A stretch of 64,000 bases of DNA, taken from contig NZ_PTJC01000006.1 of the NCBI RefSeq assembly GCF_002934605.1, positions 1,984,001 to 2,048,000 of the forward strand, given 5' to 3'. The notes below the pieces were generated by a model, which did not search any database, was not told the DNA's origin, and saw only the letters and a program-made list of their open reading frames with translations. The translations under genes and the position numbers were made by a program. Positions 27,713-36,472 of the stretch are shown piece after piece; the stretch's first letter is position 1, and each line of letters starts with the position of its first letter. This DNA comes from Neolewinella xylanilytica. GTDB taxonomy: Bacteria > Bacteroidota > Bacteroidia > Chitinophagales > Saprospiraceae.

Positions 27713-29116
27713 ATGAATAAACTTCTTTTCCTCCTACTGTTGCTGGTTTTCGGTGGCGGTCTCCACGCCCAGGAAGCGGCAGCGAAGGGTCTGTACTTTA
27801 TCGGCTTTCGCGACAAGGTCGGCACCCCGTACACCATCGAGGAGCCAAGTGCCTTTCTCAGTACGCGGGCCCTCGACCGCCGCGATAAGGTCGGTCAGGC
27901 CATCACCGAACTGGATCTGCCCATCAGCCCGGACTACGAATCCCGCATCACGGAGCGCGGGATCGACATCTGGCTCCGCAGTAAATGGATGAATGGCGTA
28001 GTCGTGCCTGCAACCGAGCAACAGGTCGGTGAACTCCGTTCCCTGGAATTCGTCGACACCACCTTCTTCGCCGCTCCCCTACAGTACGAACGCTCGGTTT
28101 CGGCACCCCGCCCCACCGACTTCAACCAGCCCGCGCCGGTGGTTCAGCCCGTCCCCGTCACGGAAACCTTCTACGGCTTCGGCTACAAGGATCTCGCCCG
28201 GATGAACGGCGATAGCCTCCACCGCCTGGGATACCGCGGCCGCGGGGTTTGGGTGGCCGTTTTTGACGGAGGATTTCCCAGCGTCGGTTACAAAGACTTC
28301 CTCGGCTACGACCAGTTGGAAGCCGTCCCGGGTAACTACGACCTGGTGGAGCAAGACAGTACGGCCCTCGACGGTTCCACCCACGGGGCAACGGTGCTCA
28401 GTACCATGGCCGCCCACCACCCTTTTTTCTTCATCGGCACGGCTCCGGAAGCTAAGTACCTGCTGTTTAAAACCGAAAACAGCCGGGGCGAACACCGCAT
28501 GGAAGAGGTCAACTACGCCATTGCGCTAGAACTGGCGGATAGTGTAGGCGTGGACGTCGTGAACAGCAGCCTGGGCTATACCACTTTCACGGACCCCTCC
28601 ATGGATTATACTTACCAAGATCTCAACGGCATCACCTCACCGGCCTCCGTGGCAATCGGTCGGGCGTTCGAACGCGGTATGATCATCGTCACCAGCGCCG
28701 GGAATAACGGAGCAGACGAGTGGAAGTACATCGGTATTCCGGCCGACGCGCCCCAGGCCCTCAGTATCGGAGCCCTGGACGCAACCGACGAGCGGGCTTA
28801 CTTTAGCAGCTTCGGACCGACCCCCGACGGACGGGTCAAGCCAGACGTTAGCGGACCGGGCGTGATGGTCGCCGCGGTGGCCGCGAACGGACAGGGCATG
28901 ACCGGCGCGAATGGAACCAGCCTCAGTGCGCCCTTGATTACCGGGCTGGTCGCGTGTCTGCTGCAGGCCGTACCGGAGGCTACCAATCAGCAGGTTCTCG
29001 ACGCCATTCGGGCTACCGCTTCCCTGACCGACGCACCCGACGAGGCCATTGGATACGGCAAACCGGACTTTGCCGCCGCTTACCGCTACCTCCTCCGGGA
29101 GGTCGGACAGCCTTAG
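27713..29116 (+). CDS. Secreted S8 (subtilisin-like) serine protease
   Basis: This exported protease has 467 residues. A signal peptide (MNKLLFLLLLLVFGGGLHAQ) is followed by a propeptide-like region (~20-150) and the S8 domain. The triad is Asp185 (WVAVFDGGFP), His224 (DGSTHGATVL) and Ser403 (NGTSLSAPLITG), and the oxyanion Asn lies in TSAGNNGADEW. The frame opens upstream inside aroK, but the signal peptide fixes ATG 27713. No C-terminal sorting domain is visible, as the protein ends just after the catalytic domain. It probably degrades extracellular or periplasmic protein. Confidence 0.94.
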   Translation: MNKLLFLLLLLVFGGGLHAQEAAAKGLYFIGFRDKVGTPYTIEEPSAFLSTRALDRRDKVGQAITELDLPISPDYESRITERGIDIWLRSKWMNGVVVPATEQQVGELRSLEFVDTTFFAAPLQYERSVSAPRPTDFNQPAPVVQPVPVTETFYGFGYKDLARMNGDSLHRLGYRGRGVWVAVFDGGFPSVGYKDFLGYDQLEAVPGNYDLVEQDSTALDGSTHGATVLSTMAAHHPFFFIGTAPEAKYLLFKTENSRGEHRMEEVNYAIALELADSVGVDVVNSSLGYTTFTDPSMDYTYQDLNGITSPASVAIGRAFERGMIIVTSAGNNGADEWKYIGIPADAPQALSIGALDATDERAYFSSFGPTPDGRVKPDVSGPGVMVAAVAANGQGMTGANGTSLSAPLITGLVACLLQAVPEATNQQVLDAIRATASLTDAPDEAIGYGKPDFAAAYRYLLREVGQP

Positions 29117-29136
29117 GACCAAATTTTTCGGCAGAA

Positions 29137-29168
29137 TTTGTTCCAGCAAGCGGAGATGTGTATTTTTG
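29137..29168 (+). promoter_or_regulatory. Consensus Bacteroidota promoter for a small RNA
   Basis: TTTG at 29137-29140, a 20-base spacer, then TATTTTTG at 29161-29168. Both elements and the spacing match the -33/-7 consensus exactly. No ORF follows; an intrinsic terminator stands about 55-80 bases further on. Confidence 0.7.
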
Positions 29169-29172
29169 GGAG

Positions 29173-29252
29173 TTCCCAACCTCAACCACATCGTATTGTT
29201 GGTGTTGGAAGCCAGGAAAAAGCCGGCACCCCGCCGGCACCGACTTTTTTAT
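29173..29252 (+). ncRNA. Putative small RNA between the subtilase and dihydroorotase genes
   Basis: A transcript of about 80 bases is predicted from a consensus promoter to an intrinsic terminator. It would fold into a 5' hairpin whose arms CCAAC..CAAC and GTTG..GTTGG pair with two internal mismatches around an 11-base loop. The terminator hairpin built on two GCCGGC blocks and ending in six Ts follows (29217-29250). No start codon with a plausible ORF lies inside. It could be a free-standing sRNA or a 3' leader of nothing downstream, since the next gene is on the other strand. Family unknown. Confidence 0.55.
29217..29250 (+). terminator. Intrinsic terminator of the putative sRNA
   Basis: An A-run, paired GCCGGC blocks, then GACTTTTTT. 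The A5/T6 flanks can extend the stem. Confidence 0.6.
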
Positions 29253-29269
29253 TTGGTATCAGTAAGTTG

Positions 29270-29309
29270 GAACGAGCCCCGGCATCATTGATGACCGGGG
29301 TTCTTTTTT
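29270..29309 (+). terminator. Second intrinsic terminator
   Basis: The stem CCCCGG/CCGGGG with flanking GAA/TTC and a 12-base loop is followed by six Ts on the plus strand. It backs up the sRNA terminator and insulates the convergent dihydroorotase gene. Confidence 0.75.
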
Positions 29310-29311
29310 GG

Positions 29312-30655
29312 CTAGCGGTCAAATGCCAGCCGTTCCCCCCTCACCTCGTCGATTACCCGACCATTCGCGTAGGCTAACCGGCCGCTGACTATGGTCTCCC
29401 GTACCCGGCCGCGCAGCGTCATGCCCTCCAGCGGCGACCACCCCACGTGGTACAGGATGTTCTCGGGAGCCACCGTCCAGGTTTCCTGCGGATCGTAGAT
29501 CACCACGTCGGCGTGCAATCCCGTATCCAGGTAGCCCCGCCCGGCCACCTGGTAGCAGATCGCCGGGGCGTGGCACATTTTTTCCACGATCTTTTCCAGG
29601 GTGATGTGTCCGGCTTGTTCCAGGCGCATCATCATGTCCAAACTGTGTTGCACCAGTGGCAGGCCTCCCGGCGCCTTGAAATAGTCGGCCTGTGCCTTTT
29701 CGCTGGCCGTGTGGGGGGCGTGGTCGGTGGCAATCACGTCGAAGTGGTCGTCCAGCAGAGCGGGCAGCAGCGCCGACCGGTGGTGCTCCGACTTTATCGC
29801 GGGATTACATTTGATGCGGTTGCCCAGCCGCGTATAGTCATCGGCGTTGAAAGTCAGGTGATGCACGCATACCTCGGCGGTAATGCGCTTATCCTTTAAC
29901 GGAATATCGTTACGGAAGAGTGACACCTCGTCGGCCGTACTGATGTGGAGGATGTGCAGGCGGGTGTTGTGGCGTTGTGCCAGTTCGATGGCCAGGCTAC
30001 TACTGAGGAGGCAGCCTTCCGCCGAGCGGATATTGGGGTGCTCCCACACGGGGATTTCCGTCCCGTACCGCTCCCGGGCGGCAGCAGCATTTTGGCGAAT
30101 GGTCGCCTCGTCCTCACAGTGGGTAGCGATCAACAGCGGACTGCGGGAGAAGAGGGCATCCAGGGTTTTCTCGTTGTCCACCAGCATATTGCCGGTGCTG
30201 CTGCCCATGAATATTTTCAGGCCGCAAACCCGCTTGGGGTCGGTCCGCAGCGCTTCATCCAGATTATCGTTCGCCGCGCCCATGTAGAAGCTGTAGTTCG
30301 CGACGCTGGTGGCCGCACCGATCCGGTATTTTTCCTCTAGTAAAAGTTGGGTCAGGGTGGCGGGGACGACATTGGGCATTTCCATAAAACTCGTCGTCCC
30401 GCCAGCTACGGCGGCCCTGGCCTCACTGCCGATGGTGGCCTTGTGGGTCAGGCCCGGCTCGCGAAAATGAACTTGGTCGTCGATGATCCCCGGAAGGACG
30501 TAACAGCCGGTGGCGTCGATCTCCCGGTCGGCCGCGACATCGATCGCCTCCCCTACCCGCTCGATGATACCGTCGCGAATAAGCAGGTCGCCTTCGGTTC
30601 GTTTGCCCCGATTGACGATGGTTCCCCCCTTGATCAGAATGCTTCCTTTGGCCAT
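29312..30655 (-). CDS. pyrC: Dihydroorotase (type I)
   Basis: This zinc amidohydrolase closes carbamoyl-aspartate to dihydroorotate in pyrimidine synthesis. It has 447 residues. The N-terminal metal motif reads DDQVHFREPG, so the first His of the usual HxH is Gln; as I recall, this is characteristic of the Bacteroidota subfamily. EMPNVVPAT, ATHCEDE, LHILHIST and TDHAPHTASEK supply the other ligands and substrate contacts. It is a single gene convergent with the putative sRNA. A near-consensus TTACTTTG box lies about 18 bases before the ATG. Confidence 0.92.
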   Translation of the reverse strand: MAKGSILIKGGTIVNRGKRTEGDLLIRDGIIERVGEAIDVAADREIDATGCYVLPGIIDDQVHFREPGLTHKATIGSEARAAVAGGTTSFMEMPNVVPATLTQLLLEEKYRIGAATSVANYSFYMGAANDNLDEALRTDPKRVCGLKIFMGSSTGNMLVDNEKTLDALFSRSPLLIATHCEDEATIRQNAAAARERYGTEIPVWEHPNIRSAEGCLLSSSLAIELAQRHNTRLHILHISTADEVSLFRNDIPLKDKRITAEVCVHHLTFNADDYTRLGNRIKCNPAIKSEHHRSALLPALLDDHFDVIATDHAPHTASEKAQADYFKAPGGLPLVQHSLDMMMRLEQAGHITLEKIVEKMCHAPAICYQVAGRGYLDTGLHADVVIYDPQETWTVAPENILYHVGWSPLEGMTLRGRVRETIVSGRLAYANGRVIDEVRGERLAFDR

Positions 30656-30839
30656 GGTTGTTGCTTTTGCGCCAAAGTAAGCAAGCGTCCACCGACTTTA
30701 GGAACCCGTTAATAGATTCATCACACAATTTAAGACGGCCAGGTGCAACCTTTACCGTATTGCTTCGCCCTTACTACCATCGCGTTCCGGCTTTCGGCGA
30801 GGACGCGGGAGCAATGTTCACTCAGTAAAACGCAACGCT

Positions 30840-31505
30840 ATGAAACAGCTATTTACCTTTTCCCTCCTGTTCGCGACGGTTCTCCTATCCGCCCAGAACA
30901 CCTCTCCGATTCTCGCCTACCACGCGCAGACGGTCGTCCCTGCATACCACGCTGCTGGCGCCGACGACGAAGGTACCCACCGATTTTCCCTTCGCCGGGA
31001 GCGTACCCTCCTCGGTGATCTCGATTTGAGTGGTGCTTGGGGTGGCCCCACTTACAACTACTCCTCTACCGGACAGGACTGGGCGCTCGTCCGCGGCGGC
31101 TTCGGCGGCCTCGAGTTTAGCGAAACCGTATTTCTCGGCTACGGTGGCTGGAGCGCCCGCGAATCCTTCACGACGGACGATGCCGACGATAATGTCGACG
31201 CTCCGGAGTATGACTTCCGGCACGGAGGATTCATCATTGCGGTGAGCCCCGGGGCCGACAATGTAATTCACCCCCGCTTCACGGCCATCGTCGGTCCCGG
31301 CCGGATCGACGTGGAAGGCGTGCGCGACCGGATGCTCATCGGACAATTGATGGGTGGCGTGGAGCTAAATCTCTTCCAGTGGTTCCGTCTGGGCATCGAA
31401 GGCGGTTACCGCTTCGCCAGCGGTGTGGACTCCGAGAAGGTGACCGCCGCCGACGTCAGCGGTGCCGTCGTTCAGATCGAAGCGCGCTTTGGCTGGAGCT
31501 GGTAA
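30840..31505 (+). CDS. Secreted protein, possible outer-membrane barrel
   Basis: This protein of 221 residues has a signal peptide (MKQLFTFSLLFATVLLSAQ). The mature part is rich in Gly and aromatics with alternating strands (GDLDLSGAWGGPTYNYSS, FGGLEFSETVFLGYGGW, FRLGIEGGYRFASG) and ends in an aromatic residue (RFGWSW), as outer-membrane barrels do. No specific family is recognised. It precedes the deoxynucleoside kinase gene, which has its own promoter. Confidence 0.7.
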   Translation: MKQLFTFSLLFATVLLSAQNTSPILAYHAQTVVPAYHAAGADDEGTHRFSLRRERTLLGDLDLSGAWGGPTYNYSSTGQDWALVRGGFGGLEFSETVFLGYGGWSARESFTTDDADDNVDAPEYDFRHGGFIIAVSPGADNVIHPRFTAIVGPGRIDVEGVRDRMLIGQLMGGVELNLFQWFRLGIEGGYRFASGVDSEKVTAADVSGAVVQIEARFGWSW

Positions 31506-31528
31506 GCGGAACTCCGCCGGCTCCGCTT

Positions 31529-31536
31529 TACCTTTG
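31529..31536 (+). promoter_or_regulatory. -7 box TACCTTTG seven bases before kinase ATG
   Basis: A perfect TAnnTTTG box with only seven bases before the ATG at 31544. The mRNA should be leaderless or have a leader of a few bases. Confidence 0.6.
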
Positions 31537-31543
31537 CGGGCCT

Positions 31544-32179
31544 ATGGAGAATACGCCCATCAAGCACGTTGCCATCGCCGGAAACATCGGCGCGGGAAAA
31601 ACCACCCTATGCCGTCAACTGGGGCAGCATTTTGGGTGGGAAATCCACTACGAGAGCGCGGAAAATAATCCCTACCTAAGCGACTTCTACGACGATATGC
31701 AGCGCTGGAGCTTCAACCTCCAGGTCTACTTCCTGCATAATCGCTACAAGCAGATCATCGACATACAGGAGGGCAACCACACCGTCATTCAGGACCGGAC
31801 CATCTATGAAGACGCCCACATCTTCGCGCCCAACCTCTTCGGAATGGGCCTGATGACGGAACGGGATTTCAACAGCTACAGCCAGCTGTTCCATACCATG
31901 ACCAGTCGCATCAAGGCACCCGATTTGCTCATTTACCTCCGTGCGGGTATCGGCACCCTCGTGGCGCACATCGAGAATCGCGGTCGCGACTACGAGGGCA
32001 GTATGAGCCTCGACTACCTGAAGCAACTGAATCGTCGTTACGAAGACTGGATCCGCAGCTATCACGACGGCAACATTCTGATCATCAACGTCGACGAGGT
32101 CGATTTCGTCAATAAAAAGGAAGACCTCGGCCGCGTCATCGAGATGGTCAGCGGCAAGCTCCACGGCTTATTTCAGTAG
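31544..32179 (+). CDS. Deoxynucleoside kinase
   Basis: This cytoplasmic kinase salvages deoxynucleosides (dAdo/dGuo/dCyd type). It has 211 residues. The P-loop AGNIGAGKTT lies at residues ~10-19. Then come HYESAENNPYLSDFY (substrate-binding Glu), VIQDRTIYEDAHIF (the DRS/ERS-type motif) and the lid region RGRDYEGSMSLDYL. The frame is open upstream to 31379, but the promoter box at 31529-31536 and the family alignment place the start at 31544. Specificity among deoxynucleosides is not readable. Confidence 0.92.
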   Translation: MENTPIKHVAIAGNIGAGKTTLCRQLGQHFGWEIHYESAENNPYLSDFYDDMQRWSFNLQVYFLHNRYKQIIDIQEGNHTVIQDRTIYEDAHIFAPNLFGMGLMTERDFNSYSQLFHTMTSRIKAPDLLIYLRAGIGTLVAHIENRGRDYEGSMSLDYLKQLNRRYEDWIRSYHDGNILIINVDEVDFVNKKEDLGRVIEMVSGKLHGLFQ

Positions 32180-32189
32180 GTAATCGGGG

Positions 32190-35150
32190 TCAGCTTTCCG
32201 GCCCCACGTCCAGTCGGCTTCCCAGGTCGATGTACACCCCTTCGCGGTCGGGGGGCGTGATGCCCTGCAGGTATTCCGAAGACTGCGCCTGGTCGTTCTC
32301 CACGAAAGGACGGATCTGGAACAACCAAATCTTGTCGTCCTGAAAGCCCAGTTCCACGTCGAACGGGCCCTGGTCTTCCATTCCATCCGCTTTCGGCATG
32401 ATCCGCTCCACCCGCTGCCCGAGCTCGTAGAGGTCCCGCAGATTTCGATCGGTGAGTATTCGTTCGTTAAAGGCGGCCGGAACCATGACGCTTCCTCCGG
32501 TAACCGGCAGCCGACGGTGCATGCGTTCCCGGGCGGGCGCCTGCAGGGTCGCGCTACCGTACCGGTCGATAAGGTAGCTTTCCGCGGCCTGACCGTCCAC
32601 GGCTCCACCCGCTCCGCGACTAAAGGCCACCGTGATGTCGTCGTCGTTGCCGTTGCTTACCCCTTTGGTGATCATGACACCGGAGTACGCCACGTCCACG
32701 CTGGGAATGATAAGGATGCTCGGAAACACGTTTTCCGGATTGAGCAAGTAGCGCTGCCGCCAGCGGTAACTCCGTTCGGTATAGGGGCTCGCCCACACTT
32801 CTTTAATGCCCTCGATGATGCCCTCCCGATCGACGACGTTGAAAACGGTCTTATTCAGGCCCGCGCCGGTGAATTCCGCCAGGTCCTCCATATTCGTGTC
32901 GGACCGTAGGAATACCGGAACCTCACCGAAATCACCCCCCAGTTGGTTCCGAAAGCCTTCATCCAACTGCCGCAAAAGATGCTCCGACAGCTCGATCCGG
33001 TCGATCGCATTCCGCAGCGTCGCCAGTTGCTCAAGGGTATACGCTTCGACTTCGCGCTCGCTCCGGCCCGCTTCCTCCATGCGGGCGGCCTCGGCGAAGC
33101 GGTCGTTGAGAAACTGCCAGTAGGAAGTTCCTTCCGCCTGTCCGGGCATCTGTTGGTCCAGGTGCTCCCGGAATATGCCAAAGGGAATGACGAGCCCGTC
33201 GACCACGTTCTCCGGGAAAAGTTCTTTGAGCTGTCCGAGGTTTGCCGCCTTCGGTCCGCTACGTACGCCACTGTCCTCGCTGTTGACCTCACTCAGGTTG
33301 AGCACTTCCCGGGTACTCAGGTCGAGGCGATCGATCGGTACCCGGATTCGTTCCTGGTTACGCTCCTTTACCGCAAAAAGCTCCCGTTCCTGCTCGGAGA
33401 GTTCGTCGGCCGGTTTCATCACTACGGTTCCGCCACTGGATACGGCGAAGAATACTTCCTCTCCGTCGTATTCCAGCAATTCCTGGAACTGCTCCTCGCT
33501 GATGACGGCGTTCGGGATGCCCAGGTTCCGCGCTAATAACTGTACGTGGCTGACCGGGTTGCCCTCGCTTACCGTCAGGATGCCTCCTACCGGTTTCAGA
33601 TCCGCCGGAGGACGGCTGAAGACGAATATATCGCGGTTATTGACCTCCACCTCATCCGGTGCGCCTTCGATCAGGTGAAGGGTTCCGCGGGCGTACCCCG
33701 GATTTAGCCCCCGGGCCTGCGCCTGGGTGTTGATGTCCATTAATGCGTTCCCGGAGTCGCTGTTCCGTGCCAGCCAGTCACCCAGCTCGCCAACGGCTTG
33801 CCCGAGCGGCAACAGCACCGACCCCCGGATCTGGTCGTCCAGGAAACCGAGGGCTGCGGGTTCGAAGCGGGCGTACCGATCTACGACGTCGCCGTAGGTA
33901 GCCCGGTTGGTGGCCGTCCCCCACTCCACGAAGCGGCGGGCGTTATCAAGGTAGTCGTCGAGCATCCTCGGCCAGATGTACTGGTAGCCGGGATCCGCCA
34001 GCATCGACCAGGCAGCATCGTACTCCCACAGCTCGACGAAGCCGGTACCGGCGGCGGCCTGACCGAGGTAACAGATTTTTTCCATTTGGTCGCGGGCGGT
34101 TTCCGCCGGGTATTCGGCGGCCGTACGAAAGATCAGGTCACCGAGTTCGTTCACGACGTCGATGAGCCGCAGCCGATCCAGCGGCAGCCGGTCGTAAGCG
34201 ACCAGGTCCTCCCGGATGGTCACTAGCAGGTCCGCGGCAGCGGTGAGTCGGGAAACCGCGTCGGCCGCTTCCTGCTGGGCTACGAAGGTCGACAGGCGAT
34301 CTTTCAGCGGATCACCGGTCGGCAACTGGCGCACCAATTCGGCGATGTTTTGGAGGCCGCTGCCACCGTAAGCGCGGTCGATATCGGCCGCCAGCGTTTC
34401 GGCGGCGGTGTAGAGATCGCGCTCGCGTAGTTCGTTCTCGTTGTCCGCCGTGAATTCCCGCACGGCACCGGCGTCTCCGGCACCCGGGCGGCCATGGATT
34501 TTGATGCGCAGGTCCATAAACGGCTCGTACTGGTCGGCAATTTCCTTACTCACCGCGCGGATGCGCTGGTTCAGGTCGGTATCACCCCGGTGGGGGATAT
34601 CGCGCGCCGCCTGGACGATCAGGTAAAAGTTTTCCCGCAGCACGTCCTCCCGGTCGAGTAGCCAGCGGAAGAAGCCTCGCCCCCATTCCTCCTCGTCCTC
34701 GACCTGAAAGGCGCCGCGGTAATACCGGGCGCGTTCGAGGATCCAGCCATTGTCTGCGGCGACGAGGTAATCGTTCAGCTGGTACTGCTTCAACCGGCTG
34801 TGGTCGGATTCCGCGTCCCAGAACGCATCATATTCGGTGTCGGCGAGAATCTGGCCGAAATAAAGGTCTTCCTCGCGCATCAGGCGCTTGATCTCCGGCT
34901 TGTAGTCGGCGTGCTGGCGGGCATCGGCATCGTCCGGACAGGGGTCGCGGGCGGCGCGCAGGCTACCGTCCGAGCAGAACCAAAAAATGCCCCGGTAGGG
35001 CCCCCGGGCATCGGCACGGTAGCTTTCGATCAGTTCCGCGATCCGCTCGTCCTCGTTTTGGGCGCCGAGCGCGGGTGCGAAGCAAAGTAGGCAGCTGAGC
35101 AGGGTCAGCCGAAATAGCAACTTAAAGGGGCGCGTAGAGGTCGCAATCAT
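32190..35150 (-). CDS. Exported PEP/pyruvate-binding dikinase-like protein (glucan water dikinase order)
   Basis: This protein of 986 residues has a signal peptide (RPFKLLFRLTLLSCLLC to ALGAQ). The first ~450 residues are helical and unrecognised. A swivelling phosphohistidine domain follows with His535 in GNPVSHVQLLARNLGIP. The C-terminal third is a PPDK/PEP-synthase ATP-grasp domain (VFLRSDTNMEDLAEFTGAGL, VWASPYTERSYRWRQRY, ELGFQDDKIWLFQIRPF). PEP synthases carry ATP-grasp first and His domain second; the reverse order seen here is that of glucan water dikinases. The catalytic His is kept, yet export would place the protein outside the ATP pool. ATG 35150 is preferred over 35285 because of the signal peptide. 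Confidence 0.82.
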   Translation of the reverse strand: MIATSTRPFKLLFRLTLLSCLLCFAPALGAQNEDERIAELIESYRADARGPYRGIFWFCSDGSLRAARDPCPDDADARQHADYKPEIKRLMREEDLYFGQILADTEYDAFWDAESDHSRLKQYQLNDYLVAADNGWILERARYYRGAFQVEDEEEWGRGFFRWLLDREDVLRENFYLIVQAARDIPHRGDTDLNQRIRAVSKEIADQYEPFMDLRIKIHGRPGAGDAGAVREFTADNENELRERDLYTAAETLAADIDRAYGGSGLQNIAELVRQLPTGDPLKDRLSTFVAQQEAADAVSRLTAAADLLVTIREDLVAYDRLPLDRLRLIDVVNELGDLIFRTAAEYPAETARDQMEKICYLGQAAAGTGFVELWEYDAAWSMLADPGYQYIWPRMLDDYLDNARRFVEWGTATNRATYGDVVDRYARFEPAALGFLDDQIRGSVLLPLGQAVGELGDWLARNSDSGNALMDINTQAQARGLNPGYARGTLHLIEGAPDEVEVNNRDIFVFSRPPADLKPVGGILTVSEGNPVSHVQLLARNLGIPNAVISEEQFQELLEYDGEEVFFAVSSGGTVVMKPADELSEQERELFAVKERNQERIRVPIDRLDLSTREVLNLSEVNSEDSGVRSGPKAANLGQLKELFPENVVDGLVIPFGIFREHLDQQMPGQAEGTSYWQFLNDRFAEAARMEEAGRSEREVEAYTLEQLATLRNAIDRIELSEHLLRQLDEGFRNQLGGDFGEVPVFLRSDTNMEDLAEFTGAGLNKTVFNVVDREGIIEGIKEVWASPYTERSYRWRQRYLLNPENVFPSILIIPSVDVAYSGVMITKGVSNGNDDDITVAFSRGAGGAVDGQAAESYLIDRYGSATLQAPARERMHRRLPVTGGSVMVPAAFNERILTDRNLRDLYELGQRVERIMPKADGMEDQGPFDVELGFQDDKIWLFQIRPFVENDQAQSSEYLQGITPPDREGVYIDLGSRLDVGPES

Positions 35151-35273
35151 TCGTTGTAGGTTGGAAGGGCAATGCATCATATACAACCAGGAGCAATGCC
35201 CCGTTCGCTGAGGTGTAAGCTTTGTTAGGTACCCGTGTGAACATAGGTCGGAATACTCCTTTATACACGAAAT

Positions 35274-36383
35274 TTGTTTGTACACGTGATTGCACTCCGC
35301 ATATTAGCTTACGTACTCGGTATTATCGGAGTCGTAGGAACGCTACTCCCGTTTTTAAAGTATGACGACTGGTGGATCAGAGGGTTTGATTACCCCCGAC
35401 AGCAGCTCGTCGTCATCCTCCTGCTGTCTGCGGTCTGTTGGTTCCTATCCAATTCGTCGAGTGACACGCTCAATATCTCGATTGGCGTAATTCTGACCCT
35501 CGCGGCGCTCTATCAGGCGTACCGAATTTATCCTTACACCCCTTTACACGGGAAGGATGCCCGGGCGGCAATGGTCCTCCACGACACTTCCGGACACCTG
35601 ACCATCATGATGAGCAACGTACTGCAGACCAACCGCCGTACCGACCTGGTCATCGACCTCGTGCTCGAAAAGGATCCGGACATCCTCCTCACCGTTGAAA
35701 CCAACCAGTGGTGGGAGGAGAAGCTGGCGGAAGGGTTGGCCAAAAAATATCCGTACCGCGTCAATATCCCATTGGAGAACCTGTATGGTATGCACCTCTG
35801 GAGCAAAATTGAATTGATAAATCCGGAGGTGAAGTACCGCATCAAGGACGACATCCCCGGTATCGATACCCACATCAAATTGCCGAACGGCCGCGAGGTA
35901 GATCTCTATTTTGTACACCCCATGCCCCCCAGTCCCACCGAGGCTTACGCAAGTACCGGCCGCGACGCCGAACTCTCGCTGGTCGGCCTGCAGGTTAAGG
36001 AAAGGGAACACCGTACTGCCATCGTCGCCGGCGACATGAACGACGTGGCATGGTCTCACTCGTCCCGCCTGTTCCAGCGCATCAGCGGACTGCTGGACCC
36101 CCGCCGGGGCCGCGGCCTCTTCTCTACGTTTCACGCCGAATATAGCCTCCTACGCTGGCCGCTCGACCACGTGTTTCACTCCTCGGACCTTACCGTGGCC
36201 GGGCTGGAACGCCTTCCCTACGTAGGCAGTGACCATTTCCCCGTACTCATCCGATTAAGCTACGAGCCGCAGCAGGACGACAACCAGGGAGAAACGCCCG
36301 AAGCCGACGACCTGGAAGAAGCCCGCGAAACGATTCAGATGGGGGAGCGCAACGAAGATGATGCCGTCATCAAAAATGAGTAA
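35274..36383 (+). CDS. Membrane-anchored endonuclease/exonuclease/phosphatase family protein
   Basis: This is an EEP-fold metal-dependent phosphoesterase, about 369 residues. Two or three N-terminal helices (~residues 8-85) anchor it, and the catalytic domain faces the periplasm. Motifs are ILLTVETNQWW (Glu), AGDMNDVAWS (GDxN) and YVGSDHFPVLIRL (SDH). The charged tail (~330-369) is disordered. The open frame starts with TTG at 35274; GTG at 35286 (MIALRILAYVLG) is an equally good start and leaves room for a -7 element in the TTTG just before. Substrate unknown; relatives cleave DNA, sphingolipids or phosphoinositides. Confidence 0.85.
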   Translation: MFVHVIALRILAYVLGIIGVVGTLLPFLKYDDWWIRGFDYPRQQLVVILLLSAVCWFLSNSSSDTLNISIGVILTLAALYQAYRIYPYTPLHGKDARAAMVLHDTSGHLTIMMSNVLQTNRRTDLVIDLVLEKDPDILLTVETNQWWEEKLAEGLAKKYPYRVNIPLENLYGMHLWSKIELINPEVKYRIKDDIPGIDTHIKLPNGREVDLYFVHPMPPSPTEAYASTGRDAELSLVGLQVKEREHRTAIVAGDMNDVAWSHSSRLFQRISGLLDPRRGRGLFSTFHAEYSLLRWPLDHVFHSSDLTVAGLERLPYVGSDHFPVLIRLSYEPQQDDNQGETPEADDLEEARETIQMGERNEDDAVIKNE

Positions 36384-36441
36384 TTCGCAAAAAAGGAATA
36401 ACTCCCAGACCCGTCACCTCATCCCTTACGTTAGCCGAGTC

Positions 36442-36449
36442 TATATTTG
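36442..36449 (+). promoter_or_regulatory. S24 regulator promoter (TATATTTG)
   Basis: A perfect TAnnTTTG box 23 bases before the regulator ATG. No strong -33 TTTG. Confidence 0.6.
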
Positions 36450-36472
36450 CCGCCCGCTAACCTTACCGCTCC

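Noticed and set aside
35151-35285. 45-residue extension before the dikinase-like protein
   Set aside because: The signal peptide begins at ATG 35150 and would be buried by the extension.
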